Shown piece after piece: positions 36,423 through 45,379 of a DNA stretch of 64,000 nt. Each line of letters begins with the position of its first letter. Position 1 is the first letter of the stretch. Where the stretch lies: positions 1 to 64,000 of the forward strand of contig QBVU01000002.1 in the NCBI GenBank assembly GCA_003284275.1, read 5' to 3'. Source of the DNA: Pelagibacteraceae bacterium AG-313-A04. GTDB taxonomy: Bacteria > Pseudomonadota > Alphaproteobacteria > Pelagibacterales > Pelagibacteraceae. Made by a program: the position numbers and the translations under genes. The notes under the pieces were generated by a model, which saw only the letters and a list, made by a program, of their open reading frames with translations, made no database searches and had not been told where the DNA came from.

Positions 36423-37418
36423 ATGTCTGATGTAATAAATAAATTAAAGCAAGGTCAAAACCTTTCGTTTGAGGAAAGCAAGTCCCTATTTTCAAACCTA
36501 ATGGAGGGCAAACATGAAGAGAGTCAAATTATTGAAATTCTAGAAGCTTTAATAAAGAAAGGTGAAACAAAAGATGAATTAGCTGGAGGCATCTTTGTTC
36601 TAAGAGATAAAGCAACAAAAGTTTCAGCAGATTTAAATACTATTGATACATGTGGAACTGGAGGAGATGGTCAAAACTCTTTAAATATTTCAACTGCAGC
36701 TGCAATAGTTTTAGCGAGCATGGGTGTCAAGGTTGCTAAACATGGAAATAAAGCCGTTTCATCTAATTGTGGTTCAGCCGATGTATTAGAGGCATTAAAA
36801 ATTAATATAAATCTTAAACCAAATGAGGCGGAAGAAAGTATTAAAAATTTAAATTTTGCTTTTATGTTTGCGCCAAATTACCACTCAGCAATGAAACATG
36901 TTGGTCCTGCTAGAAAAAAAATGGGTAAGAAAACTATTTTTAATTTGATTGGTCCTTTAAGCAGTCCAGCTCAAGTTAAAAGACAAGTTATTGGTGTTTT
37001 TGATAAAAAATGGATGAAACCATTTGCTGAAGCTTTAAAAGAAAATAATGTTGTTCACGCCTATATTGTTCATAGCGATGATGGAATGGATGAGATTTCA
37101 CCTTTTGCAAAAACTAGTGTTGTAGAATTAAAAGATGGTAAAATTAATGAATTTACAATTGATCCTAAAGATTTTGGTATAAGTTCAGGTAATAAAGAAA
37201 ACTTAAAAGGAAAAAGTGCAGAGTACAATTCTGAAAAAATTATAGAAATATACAAAGGAACTTCTAACGAATTTTCACAGTCTGTTGCTTTAAATGCTGC
37301 TTCTGGATTAATTGTTGCAGGAAAAGAGAGTGATTTTAAAAATGCTTTTAAGAAAGCTTCTGAGCATCTAAACTCTGGTAAAGTATTTGAGCATTTGACA
37401 AAATTGCAATCAAAATAA
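36423..37418 (+). CDS. trpD: Anthranilate phosphoribosyltransferase
   Basis: The 331-aa enzyme has DTCGTGGDGQNSLNIST (phosphoribosyl-pyrophosphate binding), VAKHGNKAVSSNCGSADVLEAL, FMFAPNYHSAMKHVGPARKKMG, FNLIGPLSSPAQ and VVHSDDGMDEISP-like VHSDDGMDEISPF. It transfers the phosphoribosyl group onto anthranilate. It overlaps the trpC start by one base. Confidence 0.96.
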   Translation: MSDVINKLKQGQNLSFEESKSLFSNLMEGKHEESQIIEILEALIKKGETKDELAGGIFVLRDKATKVSADLNTIDTCGTGGDGQNSLNISTAAAIVLASMGVKVAKHGNKAVSSNCGSADVLEALKININLKPNEAEESIKNLNFAFMFAPNYHSAMKHVGPARKKMGKKTIFNLIGPLSSPAQVKRQVIGVFDKKWMKPFAEALKENNVVHAYIVHSDDGMDEISPFAKTSVVELKDGKINEFTIDPKDFGISSGNKENLKGKSAEYNSEKIIEIYKGTSNEFSQSVALNAASGLIVAGKESDFKNAFKKASEHLNSGKVFEHLTKLQSK

Positions 37419-38212
37419 TGGCTAATGTTTTAGATAAGATAATCGAAGACAAAAAAGAGTCTTTGAAAAATATTAAAAAAATAAATTCTTTAGATTCTCT
37501 TGAGAATACCATCAAATCTTTAAATAATTTTTTAAATTTTAAAGATACCATATCCAATAATAAAGGTATTTCCCTTATCACAGAGATAAAAAAAGCAAGT
37601 CCATCTGCTGGAGAATTAGTTAAAGATTTTAATCATTTAAATATTGCAAAAATGTATTTAGATAACGGTGCTACTTGTCTTTCAGTTTTAACTGAGGAAA
37701 AACATTTCTTAGGTAAACTTGATTATATAAAGGATATTAAAAATAAGTTTAAAATACCTATTCTGGCAAAAGATTTCTTCATAGATCCTTACCAAATTGC
37801 ATTATCTAAAAGTTTTGGCAGTGATTGTATTTTAATCATTGTTGCTGCACTAGATGAGAAGTTAGCAGATGAAATTTATGCTGAAGCAAAAAGACATAAA
37901 CTTTCTGTAATAGTAGAGGTTCATAATAATAAAGAGGCTAAGACTGCTTTAAAGTATGAGGATGCTTTAATTGGAATTAATAATAGAAATCTTAAAACAT
38001 TAGACATATCTATAAACAATACGATTTCTATTTTTGAAACTTTAAAAGAACATAAAGGCCCTATCATTTCAGAAAGTGGAATTAAAAATGAAGCTGATGC
38101 TAAATATATTTATGAAAAGACAGGAATTAAAAATTTTTTAATCGGTGAATCACTTCTAAAATCTGACAATCCAGCAGAATTATTAAAAAAATTTACTCAA
38201 ATAGGTCAATAA
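37418..38212 (+). CDS. trpC: Indole-3-glycerol phosphate synthase
   Basis: The 264-aa TIM-barrel enzyme has ISLITEIKKASPSAGELV, LSVLTEEKHFLGKLDYI, PILAKDFFIDPYQI, VIVEVHNNKEAKTAL, IGINNRNLKTLDI and ISESGIKNEADAKYI. It closes the indole ring of tryptophan precursors. No trpF fusion is present. It is the last trp gene here; trpA and trpB are not in the window. Confidence 0.96.
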   Translation: MANVLDKIIEDKKESLKNIKKINSLDSLENTIKSLNNFLNFKDTISNNKGISLITEIKKASPSAGELVKDFNHLNIAKMYLDNGATCLSVLTEEKHFLGKLDYIKDIKNKFKIPILAKDFFIDPYQIALSKSFGSDCILIIVAALDEKLADEIYAEAKRHKLSVIVEVHNNKEAKTALKYEDALIGINNRNLKTLDISINNTISIFETLKEHKGPIISESGIKNEADAKYIYEKTGIKNFLIGESLLKSDNPAELLKKFTQIGQ

Positions 38213-38245
38213 AATAAGGGCTTATTTCAAGTTGTAATTTAAGTA

Positions 38246-38260
38246 GAACTTTTATAGAAC
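38246..38260 (+). promoter_or_regulatory. LexA operator (SOS box) of the alphaproteobacterial type
   Basis: GAAC, seven bases (TTTTATA), GAAC: an exact match to the GAAC-N7-GAAC direct-repeat SOS box known from alphaproteobacteria. It ends 22 bases before the lexA start, so LexA is expected to repress its own gene. Confidence 0.85.
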
Positions 38261-38282
38261 ATAGATGTACGAGGTTTGTTCT

Positions 38283-38957
38283 ATGCTTACAAAAAAACAA
38301 AAAAACTTACTAATATTCATAAATAAGAAGATTAGATCTTCTGGAATTTCTCCATCATATGAGGAGATGAAAAATTCACTCAACCTTAAGTCGAAATCAG
38401 GAATTCATAGATTAATATCAGCTTTAGAAGAACGAGGATTTGTTAAAAGATTAGCTCACAAAGCAAGAGCTTTAGAAGTTGTTAAATTGCCAGAAAATGC
38501 AAGTGCTAATGATATTTTTAATACTTTTACACCTAGTGTTATCAAAGGTGGATTAGATAAAGAAAACACAAAATCAACTGATGTATCTGTTTTAGGAAGT
38601 ATTGCAGCTGGAACTCCTATTGAGGCAATTCAACAAGAAGTTGATCGAGTGGCTTTACCTGAAGATTTACAGAATAATGGTGAACATTATGGATTAAAAG
38701 TTAAAGGTGACTCAATGATTGAAGCCGGTATCAACGATGGTGATACGGTAATCGTTAAGAAAACCTCAAATGTAGATAGTGGTCAGATTGCGGTTGTTTT
38801 AATTGATGACCAAGAAGCAACTTTAAAAAGAGTTAGAAAAAAAGGAAACACTATTGCTCTAGAAGCTGCAAATAGAAACTACGGTACAAAAATCTACGCC
38901 GCAAACAGAATTAAAATTCAAGGTAAACTTGTTTCTTTATATAGAAACTTTCACTAA
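38283..38957 (+). CDS. lexA: LexA repressor (SOS regulator)
   Basis: The track begins at 38265, but ATG 38283 ([13 protein letters not shown]) has a GAGG ribosome-binding site 8 bases upstream and matches the family start, giving 224 aa. The N-terminal winged helix recognises DNA. The self-cleavage site is A109-G110 ([10 protein letters not shown]), and the catalytic pair is S144 ([10 protein letters not shown]) and K182 (QEATLKRVR). The linker (about residues 70-100) is long, as usual in alphaproteobacteria. Autoregulation is indicated by the upstream SOS box. It lies between trpC and gltX. Confidence 0.95.
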   Translation: MLTKKQKNLLIFINKKIRSSGISPSYEEMKNSLNLKSKSGIHRLISALEERGFVKRLAHKARALEVVKLPENASANDIFNTFTPSVIKGGLDKENTKSTDVSVLGSIAAGTPIEAIQQEVDRVALPEDLQNNGEHYGLKVKGDSMIEAGINDGDTVIVKKTSNVDSGQIAVVLIDDQEATLKRVRKKGNTIALEAANRNYGTKIYAANRIKIQGKLVSLYRNFH

Positions 38958-38976
38958 AATAGTCTAATTAATAGAA

Positions 38977-40371
38977 ATGTCTTTTAATTGTAGGTTTGCG
39001 CCCTCTCCTACTGGGCCTCTTCATATTGGTGGTGTTCGAACAGCTTTATTTAATTGGTTATTAGCTAAGAAAAATAAAGGTAAATATTTTTTAAGAATTG
39101 AAGATACAGATAAAGAAAGATCAAAAGACGAATTTAAAAAACAAATTATTACATCATTATCATGGCTAGGGATTGTTCATGATGGTGAAGAATATATTCA
39201 ATCTAAAAATATTAATAAACACGTTGCAGTAGCTGAAGAATTAATAAAAAAAGGCTTTGCTTATGAATGTTATTGTTCTGAGGAAGAGATAAATGAGCAA
39301 AAAGATAAGTGTAAAAAACAAGGTATACCGTATGTTTACAATAGAAAGTGGAGAGATGCTAAAGACCTTAAAATTCCAGAAGGTGTAAAGCCTGTAATTA
39401 GATTTAAGAGTAAAATTTCAGGAAATACAATCATAAAAGATTTAGTTCAAGGAGAAAGAAACATCTCAAATTCTACAATTGAAGATTTTGTAATTTTGAG
39501 AAAAGATAAATCACCAACATATCAATTATCAGCAACAGTGGATGACCATGAGATGAAAATAACTCACGTAATAAGAGGTGATGATCATATGATTAATTCT
39601 TTTAAACAAAAGCAAATTTATGATGCCATGGGTTGGGAAGTTCCAAATTTTGCTCACATTCCATTAATTCATAGTGAACAAGGGAAAAAATTATCAAAAA
39701 GAGATAACGCCTCTACTCTTGAAGATTATGTTAAAATTGGAGTCATTTCAGATGCACTAAGAAATTATTTATTAAGATTAGGATGGTCTTATAAAGATAA
39801 AGAGATTTTTACTAAGCAAGAAAGTATTGATTTATTTGATCTAAGTGGAGTTGGAAAATCACCCTCAAAGCTAGATATGAATAGAATTTATTCAATAAAT
39901 GAAACTTACATAAAAACAATAGATGAAAAAGATCTTTTTAATTTCTTCAAAGAATACGTCTCGAAATACAAAAAACCTATAGAGCAAGCAAAAGAGGATA
40001 TACTTTTAAAATCAATGGGTTTCTTAAAAAATAAAGCGAAAACTTTAGAAGATATTTGGAATAATGCTCAATATATAATTAATGATAAAATTGAAATTAG
40101 TGCAGATGATAAAAAATTAATTGATGATTTATCTAAGAAAGTAATTAGTGATTTTACCTCTGACTATGAAAAACTTCCCTCTTTATCGAGAGAAACATTA
40201 GAACCTGTAATTAAATCTCTAATTGATAAACATAAGACCAACTTTAAGGGTGTAGGTCAGCCTCTAAGAATAGCACTAGTGGGTTCAAGATTTGGGCCGG
40301 GTCTATATGATGTGATTTTATCTTTAGATAAATCAGAAGTTACAAAAAGATTAAAAAAAATTTTACAATAA
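38977..40371 (+). CDS. gltX: Glutamate-tRNA ligase
   Basis: The 464-aa class I synthetase starts RFAPSPTGPLHIGGVRTALFNWL (HIGH motif), has LRIEDTDKERSK, a cysteine cluster CYCSEEEINEQKDKC resembling the zinc-binding site, HVIRGDDHMINS and the KMSKS equivalent KLSKRDNAST. It charges tRNA-Glu (and possibly tRNA-Gln if the cell uses transamidation). It is 19 bases after lexA and 13 bases before the methyltransferase gene. Confidence 0.95.
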   Translation: MSFNCRFAPSPTGPLHIGGVRTALFNWLLAKKNKGKYFLRIEDTDKERSKDEFKKQIITSLSWLGIVHDGEEYIQSKNINKHVAVAEELIKKGFAYECYCSEEEINEQKDKCKKQGIPYVYNRKWRDAKDLKIPEGVKPVIRFKSKISGNTIIKDLVQGERNISNSTIEDFVILRKDKSPTYQLSATVDDHEMKITHVIRGDDHMINSFKQKQIYDAMGWEVPNFAHIPLIHSEQGKKLSKRDNASTLEDYVKIGVISDALRNYLLRLGWSYKDKEIFTKQESIDLFDLSGVGKSPSKLDMNRIYSINETYIKTIDEKDLFNFFKEYVSKYKKPIEQAKEDILLKSMGFLKNKAKTLEDIWNNAQYIINDKIEISADDKKLIDDLSKKVISDFTSDYEKLPSLSRETLEPVIKSLIDKHKTNFKGVGQPLRIALVGSRFGPGLYDVILSLDKSEVTKRLKKILQ

Positions 40372-40384
40372 AATATAATTAAAT

Positions 40385-41671
40385 ATGCGATTCTCTTTTT
40401 TAGATCTTTTCTCGGGGATAGGTGGATTTAGAATACCATTAGAAAAAAACGGAGGAATTTGTAAAGGTCACTCAGAGATAGATAAAAATTGTTTAAAAAT
40501 TTACGATGAAAATTTTAAAACAAATGGATCTTACCTTGGAGATATAACAAAGCTCAAAGAACCCCCAAAAGTAGATTTGGTGGTAGGTGGAGTTCCTTGT
40601 CAAGCTTGGTCTGTTGCAGGGTCTAAAAAAGGTTTTGATGATCCACGTGGTAAACTTTGGATGGATTGTTTCAAAGTAATTAAAAAATCTAAACCAAAAG
40701 CTTTTATGTTTGAGAATGTAAAAGGTCTCTATGATAATAGAAATAAAAGTTCTCTTAATCTAATTTTAGATGAATTTAAAAAATGTGGTTATGACGTTTT
40801 CCATAAACTTTTAAACTCATATGACTTTGGTTTGCCACAAAACAGAGACCGATTATTTATAGTAGGAATTCAAAAAAAATTTAATGCAAATTTTTATTTT
40901 CCGTCTCCGGTAAAAGACGTAACTCCGCTATACAAAATATTTCATGATATAAAATATAAAGAGAGTTTTTTTAATAAGAAAAAATTTTTACCAAGAGATT
41001 TATTTGGTGAGAGAATTCCAGTTTCTAGAAATAGATTTCAAAGACCAGATGAATTAAATGATTTTTTTATATTTTGTGATACAAGAAACGGGCATTCAAC
41101 TATTCACTCTTGGGAGTTACTCAAAACATCGAAAAGAGAAAAAGAGATTTGTTTAAAAATATTAAAAAATAGAAGAAAAAAAGAATTTGGTGAATGGGAT
41201 GGAAATCCAATATCTTATAAAAATTTGAAAAAACTTATTCCAAAACTTAAAGAAACTGAATTAAAAAAATTAGTTAAAAAAAACATTCTTCTTCAGGAAG
41301 AAGATAAAAGATATGAACTTGCTCACACTAAAAACTCTGCCGGAATTTTTGGAGTGTATCGAGTTTTTTTACCTCAATCAGAGGTGTTCGCTACGATAAC
41401 TGCAACGGAAAACAGAGACTTTATCGCTACTGAATATATAAACGGAAAAAATAAGGATAAATATAAAGAAAATTTTATTAATAATATTTATGCAAAAAAG
41501 AAATTCAGAATGATTTCTGGGAGAGAGTCAGCAAGATTACAAGGTTTTCCAGAGAATTTTAAAATACATGAGAATGATAAGGTAGCTAAACGTCAGTTTG
41601 GTAATGCTGTGCCAACAAATGTAGTAGGTGCAGTGATAAAAGAAATCTTAAAAACTAATATTTTAAACTAA
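40385..41671 (+). CDS. DNA (cytosine-5) methyltransferase
   Basis: The 428-aa protein has the ordered C5-methyltransferase motifs: I FLDLFSGIGGFRIPLE, IV VVGGVPCQAWSVAG (catalytic Cys), VI FMFENVKGL, VIII LPQNRDRLFIVG, IX RESARLQGFPENF and X FGNAVPTNVVGA, with a target-recognition region between about residues 190 and 330. It would methylate a specific sequence at C5 of cytosine and protect it from the facing TdeIII-like endonuclease. The two genes converge and overlap by 4 bases, so they form one restriction-modification system. It follows gltX in the same direction but is not functionally related to it. Confidence 0.94.
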   Translation: MRFSFLDLFSGIGGFRIPLEKNGGICKGHSEIDKNCLKIYDENFKTNGSYLGDITKLKEPPKVDLVVGGVPCQAWSVAGSKKGFDDPRGKLWMDCFKVIKKSKPKAFMFENVKGLYDNRNKSSLNLILDEFKKCGYDVFHKLLNSYDFGLPQNRDRLFIVGIQKKFNANFYFPSPVKDVTPLYKIFHDIKYKESFFNKKKFLPRDLFGERIPVSRNRFQRPDELNDFFIFCDTRNGHSTIHSWELLKTSKREKEICLKILKNRRKKEFGEWDGNPISYKNLKKLIPKLKETELKKLVKKNILLQEEDKRYELAHTKNSAGIFGVYRVFLPQSEVFATITATENRDFIATEYINGKNKDKYKENFINNIYAKKKFRMISGRESARLQGFPENFKIHENDKVAKRQFGNAVPTNVVGAVIKEILKTNILN

Positions 41672-42486
41672 TTTTTAAAATTGTTTATTAATGTATCAAG
41701 CTCACTGTACATTGAACCATCTTCTTTAATTTCGTTTATTACCTCTTTAAAAATCTTCATAGCATTTGGATTTCCGGTTATAAATTTCCAATAATCGTTG
41801 TCCACAAGATAGTCTTGATTTTTGATTAAAGGGGATATTCTGCCTTTTTCAGCTTTTTCATAAGGTATATCAAAAGGGTTATAAGGAATGCAAACAAGCG
41901 CTTTGACTTTAGACTTATAATTCCAAAAGAGATGGTGTTGATATTGTCTCATTAATTTTTTGCTAAAATCATTACCATTCCCTGCATTTATATGGGGTGA
42001 TTTAAGCTCTAAAAGATAATTTTTGGTTTTCTTTTTTAGCCAAATGTCTACTCCATCACCCTTACGAACTTTTGCTTTTTGAACTTTTTTAAACTCTTTT
42101 TGTTTTTTTTTAATTTCTTTTTTTAACTCCCTAATATACCCATTCATAGATACTCTTATTCCATCGGCTCTTTTAGAATGCCATTTGTCAATTAGGAAGT
42201 CTAAATCTTTTGTCTTAGGTCTTGAGTTTTGAAATATCTTTTTATCACAAATCTCGAATGAATTTTGTTTTGCAAGATCTACCGTTAATTTTTCCCATAA
42301 TTTTTGTCCTAAACTAGTTTGTAATGATTGGATAATTGTAGCTATTAATCTTTCATTCGGAGCAATTTGATCCAAAAGGATATGAGAGGTATCAATTCCT
42401 TTTTTTAATTTATTTTCTTTCCATGAATTGAATGAGTCTATAAAGATATTTTTGACTATTTTTTTTATTTTTTCGTCGGAAACCAT
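41668..42486 (-). CDS. Type II restriction endonuclease, TdeIII/MjaII-like
   Basis: The 272-aa protein has a PD-(D/E)xK core: D147 in KGDGVDIWLKKK, then E160-x-K162 in YLLELKSPHINAG. The stretch VCIPYNPFDIPYE, followed by YLVDNDYWKFITGN, resembles the PYNP...W-x-F-x-x-G C-terminal pattern I associate with TdeIII-type enzymes, which are linked to GGNCC-like sites; the specificity here is a guess. Convergence with the C5 methyltransferase supports a working type II system. On the other side it follows a 100-aa gene by 19 bases and so is the last gene of the helicase-nuclease operon. Confidence 0.75.
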   Translation of the reverse strand: MVSDEKIKKIVKNIFIDSFNSWKENKLKKGIDTSHILLDQIAPNERLIATIIQSLQTSLGQKLWEKLTVDLAKQNSFEICDKKIFQNSRPKTKDLDFLIDKWHSKRADGIRVSMNGYIRELKKEIKKKQKEFKKVQKAKVRKGDGVDIWLKKKTKNYLLELKSPHINAGNGNDFSKKLMRQYQHHLFWNYKSKVKALVCIPYNPFDIPYEKAEKGRISPLIKNQDYLVDNDYWKFITGNPNAMKIFKEVINEIKEDGSMYSELDTLINNFKN

Positions 42487-42505
42487 AAATCTATTCTATA
42501 AAACA

Positions 42506-42808
42506 TTACTGGATTGTGAAATATTTCATTAGTTCTTTTTTGTGATCTTTATAAATTCTGAGGATAATTCTATTATAGTATTTAATTGAATTATTTTCCC
42601 ATAATGCCAAATCTTTTGTAGCTTCTCCATGAATCTCCTGAACTCTATCTTGCAAAAACTGATCTTTGTAATACCAGTCCCCTCCTAAACCTAATATTAA
42701 AAGACGCTTATTATCTTCCTCCCACTTTTCCCATTTTTTTTCATTTTGTTTAATTAAAGTTTCAGTCTCATTTTCACTGATAAATTGTTCAATTTCTCTT
42801 TTTTTCAT
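42506..42808 (-). CDS. Hypothetical 100-aa acidic/basic helical protein
   Basis: The product is rich in Glu, Lys and Trp (WEKWEEDNKRLL, GGDWYYKDQFLQDRVQEIHG) with no membrane segment or cysteine. It starts within the helicase stop (TAATG) and lies 19 bases before the restriction enzyme gene. I do not recognise a family. Its place between a helicase and a restriction enzyme suggests an accessory role in one of the two, for example a controller or structural partner, but nothing in the sequence shows DNA binding. Confidence 0.65.
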   Translation of the reverse strand: MKKREIEQFISENETETLIKQNEKKWEKWEEDNKRLLILGLGGDWYYKDQFLQDRVQEIHGEATKDLALWENNSIKYYNRIILRIYKDHKKELMKYFTIQ

Positions 42809-44334
42809 TATATAAACGTAGATATTCTACTTCTTATTTCTTTAATTGTTGTTTTAAAAATTCTAGCAAGTGCTGCTTCTGGAAGATTTTTTTTAAACAG
42901 CATTTTTAATTTTTTGTCTTTATCATCAGTCCAATCAATTTTCTTATTAATTAAAATCGGTTTTTTTTCAATTTTAATAGGTGCTAAATTCTCTTTAACA
43001 TACTTATTTCTTTTAATAATTTCTTTAATATATTTTTTTTCAAGTTTTTTTCCTAAAAAATCAAAAACCTTCTTATTAAAGATTAAATCTTTTTGCTGAA
43101 TCGGTTGAAATAAAGTAATCCCCTCTATAGATTTAGCTCTACTTAAAGCTACATATGTCTGACCATGTGCAAATGACCCTGTGTCTAGGTCAATAGCTAC
43201 CTTGTCAAACGTTTGTCCTTGGCATTTATGAATTGTTGCAGCCCAAGCTAATTTCAACGGGTACTGAATAAATGTTGCTACTGGTATGGGATTTATCTTA
43301 TTTCCTTTTAATCTATAATTTACCTTTTCCCATTTAACTTTACCTAAATAATAAACTCGATTATTAATCTTGATTTTAATTTTTTCACCTTCTAAAGACT
43401 CTATAATTCCTAAAGTTCCATTTACCCATTTTTGAGGAGTAGAAGTATCGTTTTTTGTTATCATGACCTGAGCACCTACTTTCAAATATAAGATTTTAGC
43501 CACTGGGTATTCATTTTCTTGGAAAGATCCTGAAATTGAAGCATTAAATTCGTATACTTCTCCGGGTAACTCATTTAAACGTTCATTATTAATTGAGTCA
43601 ACTTTTTTATTTCTTGGCGCAAGTATAATTGTTCCTTTCTCCAACTCTTCTTTATTTGTGATAATCCTTTTATTCAAAAAAGATAATTCTTTGTCGTTTA
43701 TTTTTGCAATCCTGATTTTATTTAGCAAATCAATAAAATTTTTTTCTTTCTGTCTAAATATTTTACTTAATTCATGTGTTACGAATTCACCAAGAGGAAA
43801 GCTTTTTGAATTAAAGAAAAATTCTCCCTTAGGATAAAATTTTTCCATCACTTCTTCATCAATTGAGGAAACAACAGGTGGAAGTTGTAATAAATCACCA
43901 AAAAGAATTATTTGAACACCTCCAAAGGGCTTTTTATTTCCTCTATTTTTCTTCAATGATAAGTCTATTGCGTCAAATATATCAGCTCTTAACATTGAGC
44001 TTTCATCAATTAAGAGCGTTTCTAATCTTTGAATATGTTCTCTCTCTCTTAAAACTTTTACATCATCCTTAGAAATAAACCTTGGAGGAAATTTAAAAAA
44101 AGAGTGAACAGTCTGACCTCTCGCTTTGATAGCTGTAATACCGGTAGGAGCTAAAATAGCTATATTTTTTTTTGTATTCTTTCTTATATATTCAATTAGT
44201 GTTGATTTTCCTGAGCCTGCTTTACCTGTTATAAATAAATTTTTTTTAGATTTTTCAACCAAATCAAATAAATCTTTAAATTCAGAAGTAAACTCAAAAT
44301 TTTCTGGTAAATTTGTTCCAGTATCTAATTTCAT
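42808..44334 (-). CDS. Pif1/RecD-like superfamily 1B DNA helicase with C-terminal Myb/SANT-like tail
   Basis: The 508-aa protein has Walker A FITGKAGSGKSTLIEYI, the Pif1-like APTGITAIKARGQTVHSFF, DESSMLRADIFDAID (Walker B), FGDLLQLPPV, and helicase motifs WAATIHKCQGQTFDKVAIDL and YVALSRAKSIEGI. After the helicase core comes a lysine-rich linker and DWTDDKDKKLKMLFKKNLPEAALARIF...IRSRIS, which resembles a Myb/SANT-like helix-turn-helix. It would unwind DNA 5' to 3'. Four bases separate it from the upstream Cas4-like nuclease gene, which suggests a joint helicase-nuclease activity in repair or defence. Confidence 0.88.
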   Translation of the reverse strand: MKLDTGTNLPENFEFTSEFKDLFDLVEKSKKNLFITGKAGSGKSTLIEYIRKNTKKNIAILAPTGITAIKARGQTVHSFFKFPPRFISKDDVKVLREREHIQRLETLLIDESSMLRADIFDAIDLSLKKNRGNKKPFGGVQIILFGDLLQLPPVVSSIDEEVMEKFYPKGEFFFNSKSFPLGEFVTHELSKIFRQKEKNFIDLLNKIRIAKINDKELSFLNKRIITNKEELEKGTIILAPRNKKVDSINNERLNELPGEVYEFNASISGSFQENEYPVAKILYLKVGAQVMITKNDTSTPQKWVNGTLGIIESLEGEKIKIKINNRVYYLGKVKWEKVNYRLKGNKINPIPVATFIQYPLKLAWAATIHKCQGQTFDKVAIDLDTGSFAHGQTYVALSRAKSIEGITLFQPIQQKDLIFNKKVFDFLGKKLEKKYIKEIIKRNKYVKENLAPIKIEKKPILINKKIDWTDDKDKKLKMLFKKNLPEAALARIFKTTIKEIRSRISTFI

Positions 44335-44337
44335 TAT

Positions 44338-45018
44338 TTAAAGATTGCTATTAACCTCTGTAAATTGACAGGAATTACAATCATCCGAAAAAGGTGGAAT
44401 TTTTGGATTTTCTAAAAGATCAATCAAATTCGTTATGTGGTTTTTAAAATCCTTTTCATTTCTTTGCAATTCAACAAAAGCGACATTGAATTTCATGTTG
44501 TGATCTTTTTTGGTATGATTTGTAATTTCAGAAGGTGAAAATTGTATAATGCCCATTTGTTTAATAGGAGTTAATTTTGGTGTTGGTTTAGATAATTTAC
44601 CAGGGCTAGATAAAATTTGAGCATAGCTTTCTAGTTGATATTTGTAATTTTCTGCTTTTTTTGCACTATAATTTGTTGTTTTAAAATCATAGATAGCATA
44701 TCCACCATCTTTAAGTCTAATAACAATATCGGGATTACCTGTTAATTTAAATTTTCTTTTTTTATTATCTACTAAACCTTCTGAAGTAATTTTACCAGGC
44801 AGCTCTTTACTCGTTACAAAAGACCCATCAGGAAGTCCTTCACACCAATCTTTAGTATTAATTTCTTTGTAGTATGGTTTTTGTTTAGAGTCTAAACTTG
44901 AAAAAACTCTTGGAGGGCCTTTATCACTCTTGATTGAAAATTTTTTGTTTACATAAAAGCATCTTTTACATTTTGTTTGAAAGTCTAGCTCAGATGGTGA
45001 AAACTGATATTCGGTCAT
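44338..45018 (-). CDS. Cas4/AddB-like PD-(D/E)xK nuclease with four-cysteine iron-sulfur pattern
   Basis: The 226-aa protein shows SPSELDFQTKCKRCFY (C17, C20), a nuclease core with D97 in LTGNPDIVIRL, D111-x-K113 in YAIYDFKTTN and Q128-x3-Y132 in YQLESYAQ, and a C-terminal CNSCQF (C214, C217). The CxxC...PD-DxK...QxxxY...CxxC order is that of Cas4 and AddB-type nucleases, which hold a 4Fe-4S cluster. No CRISPR array or other cas gene is visible. It abuts the upstream 57-aa gene (TAAATG) and precedes the Pif1-like helicase. Confidence 0.82.
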   Translation of the reverse strand: MTEYQFSPSELDFQTKCKRCFYVNKKFSIKSDKGPPRVFSSLDSKQKPYYKEINTKDWCEGLPDGSFVTSKELPGKITSEGLVDNKKRKFKLTGNPDIVIRLKDGGYAIYDFKTTNYSAKKAENYKYQLESYAQILSSPGKLSKPTPKLTPIKQMGIIQFSPSEITNHTKKDHNMKFNVAFVELQRNEKDFKNHITNLIDLLENPKIPPFSDDCNSCQFTEVNSNL

Positions 45019-45192
45019 TTAGTATATTTTAGAAACGTATCTTGCCAAGATAGGTTTGGTTAAACTTTCAGACATAATATCTATTTTACCGTTTTCGTGA
45101 TAAAAATATACCCTATAGAAATGATGACCATGCTCATGATCATGAACTTCTTCAACTCTAATTTCTTTGATTTTATCTAATTTATTCTTCAT
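45019..45192 (-). CDS. Small 57-aa histidine-rich protein
   Basis: This ORF is below the track's size limit. It starts at ATG 45192, overlapping the end of the 61-aa gene by 11 bases, and its TAA directly abuts the nuclease ATG. The product reads MKNKLDKIKEIRVEEVHDHE... with a cluster of five histidines (17, 19, 21, 23, 24) followed by FYRVYFYHENGKIDIMSES. The histidine run could bind a transition metal. The exact overlaps on both sides make it a convincing coding gene, but I do not recognise a family. Confidence 0.72.
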   Translation of the reverse strand: MKNKLDKIKEIRVEEVHDHEHGHHFYRVYFYHENGKIDIMSESLTKPILARYVSKIY

Positions 45193-45367
45193 CGAATAAT
45201 TTAACTACTTTCTGTTTGTTTTTTAATGCATCTATTTGAAGTTGCATTAACTCTAATTGATTTTCTAATCTTACAAGTTTTTGCTTGGTTTTGATATAGT
45301 CTGTAACGAAAAGATCGCCTTCAGATATAGATTTTTGTTTAAGTAGGTAAAAGTCTGTGGTTTTCAT
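45182..45367 (-). CDS. Small coiled-coil protein heading the nuclease-helicase operon
   Basis: The 61-aa product (MKTTDFYLLKQKSISEGDLF...) ends in a leucine-heptad helix (LVRLENQLELMQLQIDALKNKQ), probably a dimerising coiled coil. A strong AAGGAGG ribosome-binding site lies 7 bases upstream of the ATG, unusual in this window where most starts have weak ones. It is the first gene of a tight minus-strand run that continues with the His-rich, nuclease, helicase, 100-aa and restriction enzyme genes. Confidence 0.7.
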   Translation of the reverse strand: MKTTDFYLLKQKSISEGDLFVTDYIKTKQKLVRLENQLELMQLQIDALKNKQKVVKLFDEE

Positions 45368-45379
45368 AAGTTAGCCTCC

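Noticed and set aside
44338-45018. Cas4-like gene as evidence for CRISPR
   Set aside because: No direct-repeat/spacer array and no other cas gene is visible nearby, so it is treated as a stand-alone nuclease.
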